A DNA stretch of 64,000 nucleotides from a virus, in IMG/VR virus record IMGVR_UViG_3300029911_000002, positions 150,511 through 214,510 of that record; one strand, 5' to 3'. Each line of letters begins with the position of its first letter. Position 1 is the stretch's first letter. The notes under the pieces are model-generated. The model saw only the letters and a list, made by a program, of their open reading frames with translations, was not told the origin of the DNA and ran no database searches. The translations under genes and the position numbers were made by a program. Shown in pieces: positions 1-6,975 of this stretch.

Positions 1-1
1 T

Positions 2-238
2 GCTGGACATCTTGGATATAAAGTTGGTAAGTTTTGCCATTTAATGCAAAACTTACATGTTTATGATAGGCATTTTGATGCTTTAGAAGAATTATTACAA
101 AGAACTCCATTAGATACACAGTCAAAATTAATATTAAAAGAGAATAAAAACTTTTATGATTATAATATTAATGATTTTGAAATTACTGGAATAGAAGGAA
201 TTGAAAAAATTAAATCTCCTTTGGAATTAGCGATTTAA
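2..238 (+). CDS. thyA: Thymidylate synthase, C-terminal part (cut by window edge)
   Basis: Only the last 78 residues are present; the reading frame is open to the left edge. Thymidylate synthase methylates dUMP to dTMP using methylene-tetrahydrofolate and supplies dTTP for phage replication. The visible part fits the ThyA C-terminus: GHLGYKVGKFCH, then LHVYDRHFDALEELLQR (counterpart of the usual DAHIYxNHxEQ segment), then FYDYNINDFEITG (counterpart of the FxYEDFEIxGY segment) and an ending KSPLELAI. The internal ATG at 44 is not the start. The gene is intact at its 3' end and is followed after 18 nt by the ADP-ribosyltransferase-like pair. T4 encodes the same enzyme (td). Confidence 0.85.
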   Translation, partial: AGHLGYKVGKFCHLMQNLHVYDRHFDALEELLQRTPLDTQSKLILKENKNFYDYNINDFEITGIEGIEKIKSPLELAI

Positions 239-256
239 AAATTATAAATATAAAAT

Positions 257-952
257 ATGATAGAAACATATAATGAATATGTAGAACTAATAAAAGAAGG
301 ACTAATTAGAACTCATAATATAATAACATATGAAGGTAGTTTAGAAAGAGAGTTATATTTAATTGGGATTAAATTTGAAATAAAAATTTACAATAAATTA
401 AAATTTGATCTATCATTATATAAAACTAATATTATTGATAATGATTATCTTGAATATATTGTTAATTATATTGAAAAACAATTAGGATATTATCCTTCAT
501 ATATAACAGTTGAAAATAATATTGGTAAAAATGGGTTTAAATTTGATAAAAAGTATTTATCAAATAAATATAAATCAATTAAGATAAATTTTGAAGCTAA
601 GTACGATGATGGATTTTATAAAAATATTATAAAAGTTCCTAAAATTGCATATCACTTATCACCAGTTGATAATGAAGATAAAATAAATAAAAATGGATTA
701 TGCGTAAAGGCATATAATAGAAAAGGTGAACATCCTGAAAGAATATATTTATTTGCTGATATTAATGAATATGATGATTTATTAAATTCGCTTAAAATTG
801 ATGATAAATTAAAAGGTATAAATAAAAATTATAATTTATATGAGGTTGAAATGAGTGATAAAAATATTATACATACTGATCCTAATTACAGTAACGGTTT
901 TTATACCTATGATAGTTTTAATCCAAAATTTTTAAAAATAATAAAAACATAA
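257..952 (+). CDS. ADP-ribosyltransferase-like protein with capsid-targeting-like leader (copy 1)
   Basis: 231 residues. The N-terminus MIETYNEYVELIKEG resembles the T4 capsid-targeting leader, with a possible I-x-E prohead-protease cleavage site (IKE). A region of about 100 residues of unknown fold follows. From about residue 128 comes a segment typical of ADP-ribosyltransferase or KptA-type folds: KVPKIAYHLSPVDNEDKI, GLCVKAYNRKGEHPERIYLF, then YNLYEVEM and a conserved end GFYTYDSF. I read the His of YHLS, the Tyr of RIYLF and the Glu of YEVEM as a PARP-like H-Y-E set, but this is inference. It is a tandem paralogue of the next gene and is distantly like the gene at 28143-28889. By analogy with T4 Alt, a head-packaged ADP-ribosyltransferase, it may be injected. 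No catalytic activity is proven. Confidence 0.6.
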   Translation: MIETYNEYVELIKEGLIRTHNIITYEGSLERELYLIGIKFEIKIYNKLKFDLSLYKTNIIDNDYLEYIVNYIEKQLGYYPSYITVENNIGKNGFKFDKKYLSNKYKSIKINFEAKYDDGFYKNIIKVPKIAYHLSPVDNEDKINKNGLCVKAYNRKGEHPERIYLFADINEYDDLLNSLKIDDKLKGINKNYNLYEVEMSDKNIIHTDPNYSNGFYTYDSFNPKFLKIIKT

Positions 953-962
953 TATTTAATTA

Positions 963-1664
963 ATGATAGATAATTATAAAGAATATGTAGAATTAATCAA
1001 AGAAGGATTAATCAGAACTCATAATATAATTAATTGTGAAAGTAGTTTAGAAAGAGAATTATATTTAATTGGATTTAAATTTAAAATAAAAATTTATAGT
1101 AAATTAAAATTTGATCTTACATTATTAAATACTAATAATTTTGATTTCGTTGATTTTGAATATATTATTGATTATATTGAAGATCAATTAGGTTATTTTT
1201 CATCATATATAACAGTTGAAAATAATATTGGTAAAAATGGGTTTAAATTTGATAAAAAGTATTTATCAAATAAATATAAATCAATTAAAATTATATTTGA
1301 AGCTAAATATGATGATGGTTTTTATAAAAATGATATAAAGGTTCCTAATGTTGCATATCATTTATCTCCAGTTAATAATGAAGATAAAATAAATAGAATT
1401 GGATTATTAGTAAAAACTCATAATAGAAAAGGTGAATATCCTGAAAGAATATATTTATTTAGAAATATTAATGATTGCGATAAATTATTAAAATCATTAA
1501 AATACGATGATAAGTTAAAAGATATAAATAGAAATTATAATTTATATGAGGTAGAAATGAGTGATAAAAATATTATTCATACTGATCCTAATTATAGTAA
1601 CGGTTTTTATACCTATGATAGTTTTAATCCAAAATTTTTAAAAATAATAAAACATAATATTTAA
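963..1664 (+). CDS. ADP-ribosyltransferase-like protein with capsid-targeting-like leader (copy 2)
   Basis: 233 residues, a clear tandem duplicate of the gene at 257-952. The leader MIDNYKEYVELIKEG, the middle block TVENNIGKNGFKFDKK and the C-terminal HTDPNYSNGFYTYDSF are nearly identical. The putative NAD-binding signature is kept: VPNVAYHLSP, GLLVKTHNRKGEYPERIYLF and NLYEVEM. The DNA is also very similar in the middle and 3' parts, so the duplication is fairly recent or kept uniform by recombination. Only 10 nt separate the two copies, suggesting one transcript that ends at the hairpin at 1667-1695. The likely role is the same as for copy 1: modification of a host target using NAD. Confidence 0.6.
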   Translation: MIDNYKEYVELIKEGLIRTHNIINCESSLERELYLIGFKFKIKIYSKLKFDLTLLNTNNFDFVDFEYIIDYIEDQLGYFSSYITVENNIGKNGFKFDKKYLSNKYKSIKIIFEAKYDDGFYKNDIKVPNVAYHLSPVNNEDKINRIGLLVKTHNRKGEYPERIYLFRNINDCDKLLKSLKYDDKLKDINRNYNLYEVEMSDKNIIHTDPNYSNGFYTYDSFNPKFLKIIKHNI

Positions 1665-1666
1665 AT

Positions 1667-1695
1667 AAAAAGTTCAGATTTTTCTGAACTTTTTT
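1667..1695. terminator. Bidirectional hairpin terminator
   Basis: An 11-bp perfect stem AAAAAGTTCAG/CTGAACTTTTT with a 6-nt loop, A-run on one side and T-run on the other, placed exactly between the convergent genes ending at 1664 (+) and 1694 (-). It can act in both directions. Confidence 0.8.
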
Positions 1696-2089
1696 ATAAA
1701 TTAAATTTTGCTGATGCTCTAATAGAACTCAAATCACCTAGTGCTTTTGGATCATATTTCATATTATTTATATATTCTAACGAATTTTTTGAAAATTCTG
1801 TTTTAAATTTAGCAATAAAAGGTTCAGGATTTTCCATATAATAAATATCATTTGATCCTTTATTTTCAAGTACTGCTTGATAATAATTATGAGTATCATT
1901 TTTATCATTTCCAATTCTAAATTTAATAATATATATAGGATAACCATATCTACTAACTGATATATCAAACCACTCATCATTTAATACATCATTTACATTT
2001 TCATTCCAGTATATAACAGTTGGATGACTTACATAACCTTCAGCTATATTAAAATTTTCATTTATAAAATCTAAATATTTGTTTAACAT
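1694..2089 (-). CDS. Small leader-bearing protein of unknown function
   Basis: 131 residues from the ATG at 2089. The longer frame up to 2137 adds a hydrophobic stretch with no support. I chose 2089 because the protein then begins MLNKYLDFINEN, matching the leader pattern (YLDFINE, an I-x-E site) seen throughout this window. It ends ASAKFNL, the shared C-terminal tail. The middle contains YPIYIIKFRIGND and NYYQAVLEN and shows no family I recognise. It is convergent with the ADP-ribosyltransferase pair and shares their terminator. A packaged small protein is plausible but inferred. Confidence 0.55.
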   Translation of the reverse strand: MLNKYLDFINENFNIAEGYVSHPTVIYWNENVNDVLNDEWFDISVSRYGYPIYIIKFRIGNDKNDTHNYYQAVLENKGSNDIYYMENPEPFIAKFKTEFSKNSLEYINNMKYDPKALGDLSSIRASAKFNL

Positions 2090-2142
2090 AAAAAATTGAT
2101 ATTCTTTTTTTAATATATATAAAAAAATGAAATTCAAATTTA

Positions 2143-2898
2143 ATGGAAAATAATAAAGAAAAAGAAGAATTCAAAATGCCTCAAATTAAATCAGAATCTG
2201 ATTTAAATAAAGTATTTGATGCTATATATGATCAAGGATTTGGATATATAAGTAGAAGAGATGATTATCACCAAAATAAAATTCAAAAAATTGTACAAAA
2301 ATACAATACATTAAAATTAGATATACCTGATAATTTTTATCGTAATCTTTATGATATAAAAAATTATTCAGAAGTTGAAAAAGAAGTGATGAATCATTTT
2401 TCTAAATTTAATCCTGATGATAAAATTAATGAATTTATAAAAAATATTTTTTCATTAAAATATGATGATAGAGGTAAACCTCCTGAAAATAACTGTGAAA
2501 GTATAAATACTGTCATTGATTGGTTCAAATTCAAAAATAAATATAATCTTATTGATAAAGATTTCAAATTCAATAAAAATTATCTAAATGTAGATGTTTA
2601 TAATTTAGATAAAAACTCAATAAAAATAAATTTTAAAGATGATTATGATAATTTTGAAAGTTTTTACGAATTAATATTTAATGAAAAATGTATTGAGATA
2701 AAACATAGAACTGGCGATTGGCAGAATATTGGTAAAATAGAAATAAAATTATTTCTAAATAATACAGCTAGTATTAGAGGAGATTTAACTAAAATTAAAG
2801 ACTATTATTATAAAGATTTAATGAAAAATTTTTATTTTAATAATGCATATATTATATACTATAAAAATAAAATTGAAAAAATAAATCCAAAAGTGTAG
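2143..2898 (+). CDS. Hypothetical protein, 251 aa
   Basis: A soluble, charged protein starting MENNKEKEEFKMPQ. It contains a segment with Trp and basic residues (KHRTGDWQNIGKIEIKLFLNN) near residue 185-210 and no membrane segment. It lacks the leader found on neighbours. The stop codon is TAG inside the terminator palindrome at 2889-2914. It is transcribed away from the gene at 1694-2089, so the 53-nt gap (2090-2142) must hold both promoters. I do not recognise a family. Confidence 0.5.
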   Translation: MENNKEKEEFKMPQIKSESDLNKVFDAIYDQGFGYISRRDDYHQNKIQKIVQKYNTLKLDIPDNFYRNLYDIKNYSEVEKEVMNHFSKFNPDDKINEFIKNIFSLKYDDRGKPPENNCESINTVIDWFKFKNKYNLIDKDFKFNKNYLNVDVYNLDKNSIKINFKDDYDNFESFYELIFNEKCIEIKHRTGDWQNIGKIEIKLFLNNTASIRGDLTKIKDYYYKDLMKNFYFNNAYIIYYKNKIEKINPKV

Positions 2899-2914
2899 AA
2901 ATTTCTACACTTTT
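2889..2914. terminator. Bidirectional hairpin terminator
   Basis: A near-perfect palindrome, AAAAGTGTAGAAA / TTTCTACACTTTT, followed by T-runs on both strands. It lies between convergent genes; the TAG stop of the plus-strand gene is part of the stem. Confidence 0.8.
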
Positions 2915-4032
2915 TTATTTTTATAATAACTTATAATATTATTATCAATATCATTTAATAATTTTTCAAGATTCTTAATAATTTCTTTATGTTTTTCTGC
3001 AGCAGAAATAATATCAAAATTTAAAAATTTTTTATAAATTAATATATCATTTTTATATTCTGAATATAGATTTCTATTACAAATTTTAACTCCTAATTTA
3101 AATATTTTTTCTTCAATTTTGCTTGTTAGATTAATTATGTCTTTACTATTAGATTTAATATAATTATTACTATTATTATAATCTTTTAATAAATTTATTA
3201 CGCAATTAAATGATTTATTTAATAAAGACATACATGTTACATAATTACCATAATATAATATAGCATTATCAAAATCTTCATCATTTAATAATTTTAAACT
3301 ACTATTCAAATCATTTTTCATTTTATCAGCATAATAATCAAGATTTATATTACTAAGATTATGATATCTATTACCAACTTTAGCATGTTCTAATATTTTT
3401 TTATCATTATAGCATATGATATCTATTTTCGTTAATTCATCAATTTTTTTATTAATGTTTTGATAATCTATAACAATATTATTAATTTTAACAATTTTAG
3501 TTAAAGATTTATTCAATTTATTATCTAATAAGTTTTTTTCTTTAATTAACTTCTTCATTCTATTAATTGTATACTCATTATCATTCATATTAATATCTAC
3601 GGTAAGATTATTTAATTCAGATTTGATATATTTTTCACAATTTGGATAATTAGTTTGCATATAAATTTCAATATCAGATTTACTTTTTGATATTAAATAT
3701 ATTGAATCATCTATACTATTAACAATTTGTTTATATTCAATTAATGATTTATACATATTTTTCAATTTGATATAAACATTTATATTCACATCAATCTTAG
3801 TTATTTTATCATAGATTGAATCATTATATTTTATTAATAATTCATCAGGTAATTCATTTATTTTATTTTTTAATTTTTTTATTCTTTTATTTAATATTAC
3901 AATATTTTTTTTTAGAATTATAAAATTCCTTCTTTTTATATATTCAAAATATACTATATTTATTAAAAAATATAATAATGATATTATAAATAAAAAAGAA
4001 ATTAGCAATGATAGCACAATTAAAATTTTCAT
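2905..4032 (-). CDS. Membrane-anchored coiled-coil protein
   Basis: 375 residues. The first about 30 residues (ILIVLSLLISFLFIISLLYF) form one strong transmembrane helix. A basic patch (YIKRRNF) follows, then a long Lys/Asn/Ile-rich helical region with heptad-like spacing (LNKRIKKLKNKINELPDELL and many similar blocks) to the end. This fits an N-terminally anchored protein with a cytoplasmic coiled-coil domain, like EzrA or LemA in layout, but I see no specific family match. Such a protein could act at the host envelope. It diverges from the gene at 4123. Confidence 0.5.
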   Translation of the reverse strand: MKILIVLSLLISFLFIISLLYFLINIVYFEYIKRRNFIILKKNIVILNKRIKKLKNKINELPDELLIKYNDSIYDKITKIDVNINVYIKLKNMYKSLIEYKQIVNSIDDSIYLISKSKSDIEIYMQTNYPNCEKYIKSELNNLTVDINMNDNEYTINRMKKLIKEKNLLDNKLNKSLTKIVKINNIVIDYQNINKKIDELTKIDIICYNDKKILEHAKVGNRYHNLSNINLDYYADKMKNDLNSSLKLLNDEDFDNAILYYGNYVTCMSLLNKSFNCVINLLKDYNNSNNYIKSNSKDIINLTSKIEEKIFKLGVKICNRNLYSEYKNDILIYKKFLNFDIISAAEKHKEIIKNLEKLLNDIDNNIISYYKNKKV

Positions 4033-4095
4033 ATTTTCATATAACGTTATTTTATTAGATGTTCTATTATAAAAATAGTTTTAAGTTTTTTTTTA

Positions 4096-4108
4096 TTTAT
4101 ATATAAAG
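4096..4108 (+). promoter_or_regulatory. AT-type phage promoter motif
   Basis: TTTATATATAAAG, 15 nt before the ATG at 4123. The same 11-mer TTTATATATAA precedes at least six other genes at similar distances (see the findings). It resembles the T4 late promoter core TATAAATA in being a single AT element. Confidence 0.5.
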
Positions 4109-4122
4109 AAAAAACATCTATT

Positions 4123-4482
4123 ATGATAGATACAAGAAATGAAGATTTAGTAAAAAAATATTTTGATTTAGTTCAAGAAGAAATCAAAAGATTAATTTCT
4201 CAAGATAAAGAAATAAAGAAAAGTGATGTGCAAACATTTAATGATGAAATTTTCAATCAATCTGATGAAATTAAAAGTGAGATAAGTAATTACATCGATC
4301 AAGCAACAATGAATGATTTAGATATTAATAAAATTGCTAAAATTCTTTATGATAAATTTAAAGTTCAAACTAAAAATAATGTATTCAATCAAACGGATTC
4401 ACAGAATGTGCCTAATACTTTAATGGGCGAGAATAAACACATAAAAACATTTGAACAATTTAATTATGATAACAAATTTTAA
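4123..4482 (+). CDS. Hypothetical protein with the leader motif at its C-terminus
   Basis: 119 residues, acidic and helical (EEIKRLISQDKEIKKSD). Its last 18 residues include KHIKTFEQFNYDNKF. This contains the IKTFE core that other genes here carry at the N-terminus, so the tag lies at the opposite end of this protein. The 3' end overlaps the next gene by 17 nt. It is the first gene of an overlapping run to 6882 and has an AT-type promoter. Function is unknown; a chaperone, scaffold or packaged protein are all possible. Confidence 0.5.
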   Translation: MIDTRNEDLVKKYFDLVQEEIKRLISQDKEIKKSDVQTFNDEIFNQSDEIKSEISNYIDQATMNDLDINKIAKILYDKFKVQTKNNVFNQTDSQNVPNTLMGENKHIKTFEQFNYDNKF

Positions 4483-5164
4483 AAAATATACATTAAATGA
4501 AACATATGAATTATCTGGAAAGAATTCATTTTTAACTTATTTGCAGATAGTTTCAAATCATGATTATCATTTTATTTCGAATGATACATATAGAAAATTA
4601 TACAAATATCATGTATTTTTTTCAACTGAAACTATAACAGGAATAGAAGATTATGTAGATATTTTTAAATATAAACACTCATTAGCATCAGCATATGAAA
4701 TATTATTACAAATAAAAGATAATAAATTAGCATTCTTTTTTGGTATAAAAGAAAATTCTACATTAAGATATGGATTTTTAGATTTAGATACACAAAGGAG
4801 TTATGTTGTTGGAGAATTTATATTTACTAAAGAATTTTTTGGATCAATATCTAAATATAAATCTATGCAGTTTGTTAATAAAATAATACAGAATACTGAT
4901 GCTAAAAAATTACCAATACTATCAAAGATAAAACAAGATTGTGAACAATTTTACAAAGGTAAGAAGAAAACAAAAGTAGAAATATCAGACAATAAAGTGA
5001 TTATTTATATAACAAGAGATCAATTCACTGATGATGATATAAATATGAATCGTCCATTCAGATCATTAGATAATTGGGCTTCTAAAAAAATGTGGAGAAA
5101 CAAAGTTGAATGTAGCGTTGATGATGAAGGCGATCCAATAAAATTTATATTGATAGTGAAATGA
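4466..5164 (+). CDS. Hypothetical leader-bearing protein
   Basis: 232 residues from the ATG at 4466; an upstream TTG at 4451 in the same frame is less likely. It begins MITNFKKYTLNETYEL, with a possible L-x-E site (LNE). The body has mixed alpha/beta character (FFSTETITGIEDYVDIFKY; LAFFFGIKENSTLRYGFLDL) and the last third is rich in charged residues. It overlaps the preceding gene by 17 nt and the next by 4 nt (ATGA), so translation is probably coupled. No family is recognised. Confidence 0.45.
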   Translation: MITNFKKYTLNETYELSGKNSFLTYLQIVSNHDYHFISNDTYRKLYKYHVFFSTETITGIEDYVDIFKYKHSLASAYEILLQIKDNKLAFFFGIKENSTLRYGFLDLDTQRSYVVGEFIFTKEFFGSISKYKSMQFVNKIIQNTDAKKLPILSKIKQDCEQFYKGKKKTKVEISDNKVIIYITRDQFTDDDINMNRPFRSLDNWASKKMWRNKVECSVDDEGDPIKFILIVK

Positions 5165-5424
5165 AATACTTAAAAAGATTTGAAAATAAGGAAAAAGAAT
5201 ATAATATTGATGATTATATAATTGTTCATAATAATATATATGTAGGAACTAGTAAAATATTTAAAATTGTTGATATTGTAAAAAATGCATATTATCCATA
5301 TAACGTTATTGGAGTAAATGGAGATATTCATTTTTTAGAATATAAGGACATAAAAAGAAAATTATCTAAAAAAGAAATTGAAAAATATGAATTAGATAAT
5401 ATATCAAATAAATTTAACATATGA
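5161..5424 (+). CDS. Small leader-bearing protein, SH3-like
   Basis: 87 residues. It starts MKYLKRFENK (shared leader) and ends NKFNI (shared tail). The middle, DYIIVHNNIYVGTSKIFKIV then YNVIGVNGDIHFLEYKDIKRKL, looks like a short beta-barrel of the SH3 kind: a strand with D-Y-I-I-V, then K-I-x-x-I-V. The protein at 22183-22455 has the same plan (GEYILVNIYF; KILYDDNKTD; FYKIIRYLT), so the two are probable paralogues. Start and stop overlap both neighbours by ATGA. Confidence 0.5.
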   Translation: MKYLKRFENKEKEYNIDDYIIVHNNIYVGTSKIFKIVDIVKNAYYPYNVIGVNGDIHFLEYKDIKRKLSKKEIEKYELDNISNKFNI

Positions 5425-5759
5425 AATATTTAAAAAGATTTGAAAATATTAATAATAATCCTGAAATTGGGGATTATATTATTATAGATAAACTTAATAA
5501 TATACTAGGTCCAAGTTATGATGATATTTTTTATTTTTTGAATAATAATATTGGCAAAGTTGTTGGATTTGGAAATGTATATAACGGAAAAGGTATTAAA
5601 ATCAAATTTTTTAATATACCAAAGAATCTAAATACTCATTTTAATCCTGATCATATAAAGATTTTTCCAATGAATTCTATTTTAGCATTTGGTAAAAACA
5701 AAGAAACTGTGAAAGAAGAAGCTGAAATACAACGTAATATAAAGAAATTTAACTTATGA
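5421..5759 (+). CDS. Small leader-bearing protein, SH3-like
   Basis: 112 residues, starting MKYLKRFENINNN and ending NIKKFNL. The opening IGDYIIIDKLNN and later IGKVVGFGN resemble the beta-strand pattern of the preceding gene, so this is probably another member of that small-barrel family. The first 10 residues are identical to those of the preceding protein although the bodies differ, which points to a conserved leader rather than simple duplication. It overlaps its neighbours at ATGA junctions. Confidence 0.5.
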   Translation: MKYLKRFENINNNPEIGDYIIIDKLNNILGPSYDDIFYFLNNNIGKVVGFGNVYNGKGIKIKFFNIPKNLNTHFNPDHIKIFPMNSILAFGKNKETVKEEAEIQRNIKKFNL

Positions 5760-6103
5760 AATATATTAAAACATTTGAATCAATATCAAAAGGAATCAAT
5801 AATATAACTACTATTGATTGCTCTGGAGATAATTTAACTGAATTACCTGAATTACCAGATAGTTTAATTACTTTATATTGTAATAATAATTTTTTAACTA
5901 AAATTAAAAAATTACCTCCTAATTTGAAACATTTAAAATGTTCTCATAATCATAATTTATCTGAGTTACCTATATTACCAGAAACTATGACTGAATTACG
6001 TTGCTATAACACTAAATTACCTTATAATAATCTAATTGAATATAAAAAATGGTTAGATAAAGAGCATCCTGAAATATCAAAATCTAAACAATTTAATTTA
6101 TGA
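5756..6103 (+). CDS. Leader-bearing leucine-rich-repeat protein
   Basis: 115 residues. It begins MKYIKTFES and ends SKQFNL. Residues about 15-90 are LPX-type leucine-rich repeats: LTELPELPDSLITLYCNNN, LTKIKKLPPNLKHLKCSHN and LSELPILPETMTELRCYN. This is the repeat type of bacterial effectors such as YopM, IpaH and SspH, where it forms a binding surface for host proteins. Here there is no catalytic domain; three to four repeats is short. Together with the head-targeting-like leader it suggests a small protein-binding effector, but the partner is unknown. Confidence 0.6.
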   Translation: MKYIKTFESISKGINNITTIDCSGDNLTELPELPDSLITLYCNNNFLTKIKKLPPNLKHLKCSHNHNLSELPILPETMTELRCYNTKLPYNNLIEYKKWLDKEHPEISKSKQFNL

Positions 6104-6882
6104 AATACTTAAAATATTTTGAAACAAAATTAGAAGTTGAATATCATTGTCTTGAATGTGGATGGATAGGCTGGTTACCTATGACCAAAATAGTTAAATG
6201 TCCAAATTGTGGAAATATTAATGATATATGGAAAGAAGGCGAATCAATACCTGAAAGACATAAAAAAATGAATTATTTATCTGAAAATATTAATATTATT
6301 AAACAACAACCTTTTTATTTAAGTGGAGATATATTATACATATCAGATGATATGGCAAAATTAATGACTCCAACATATGCAAAATTAAATAAACTTTATA
6401 AAAATAAAGGAGTTCGTGATTATATCAATCAAGAACAAATTGATTTTTATAATAATGAAAAAGATGATAAAGGTTATTATAAATCTAGAAATATTAATAC
6501 TAATATAACTGTAAGATATGAAAGGATGTATGCTATGACAATACTTATAAAAAGACTTGGTGGAGTTCTTGAAAATAAATATGGAGAATTTCAATATTTT
6601 ATAGGAGGAACATCAGGAGATCACGATATGCATGGTAAAAACATGGTGAGAGATACAAAAGAATGTAATTATAATCTAATGATAAAATATTATCCTATTA
6701 TTGAACATATAAAAAATTTTTACAAAAGATTAAAATCTAAAGACGAAGGATTTTTTGATATAATTAAAGATTCATTAGATAAAGATATAATGTTAGCTCA
6801 ATACGGGGTACCAAAAGAACTAAAAAAATATTTCAAAAATGCTGAAGATGTGGCAATAAATGTTAATAAATTTAATATATAA
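6100..6882 (+). CDS. Leader-bearing zinc-ribbon protein
   Basis: 260 residues, beginning MKYLKYFET and ending VNKFNI. Residues about 16-40 hold a zinc ribbon: two CxxC pairs in YHCLECGWIGW and VKCPNCGNI. The rest includes a Gly-rich stretch FIGGTSGDHDMHGKNM and a helical C-terminus (SLDKDIMLAQYGVPKELKKYF). The latter part could be enzymatic, but I recognise no family. It is the last gene of the overlapping run; 93 nt of non-coding sequence follow before the structural genes. Confidence 0.5.
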   Translation: MKYLKYFETKLEVEYHCLECGWIGWLPMTKIVKCPNCGNINDIWKEGESIPERHKKMNYLSENINIIKQQPFYLSGDILYISDDMAKLMTPTYAKLNKLYKNKGVRDYINQEQIDFYNNEKDDKGYYKSRNINTNITVRYERMYAMTILIKRLGGVLENKYGEFQYFIGGTSGDHDMHGKNMVRDTKECNYNLMIKYYPIIEHIKNFYKRLKSKDEGFFDIIKDSLDKDIMLAQYGVPKELKKYFKNAEDVAINVNKFNI

Positions 6883-6943
6883 TATTATATATAGTATATA
6901 TCATGATCTTGCATGAATTTTATTTCGAATGAAATAGATTTTT

Positions 6944-6955
6944 TTTATATATAGA
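6944..6955 (+). promoter_or_regulatory. AT-type phage promoter motif
   Basis: TTTATATATAGA, 20 nt before the start of the 1061-residue virion protein at 6976. A small hairpin (ATTTC-GAAT-GAAAT) lies just upstream and may end the preceding transcript. Confidence 0.45.
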
Positions 6956-6975
6956 TAAAAATTAAATTATTAAAC

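Noticed and set aside
2090-2137. Longer start for the small gene at 1694-2089
   Set aside because: The extra 16 residues are hydrophobic and overlap the divergent control region; the shorter start yields the shared leader.
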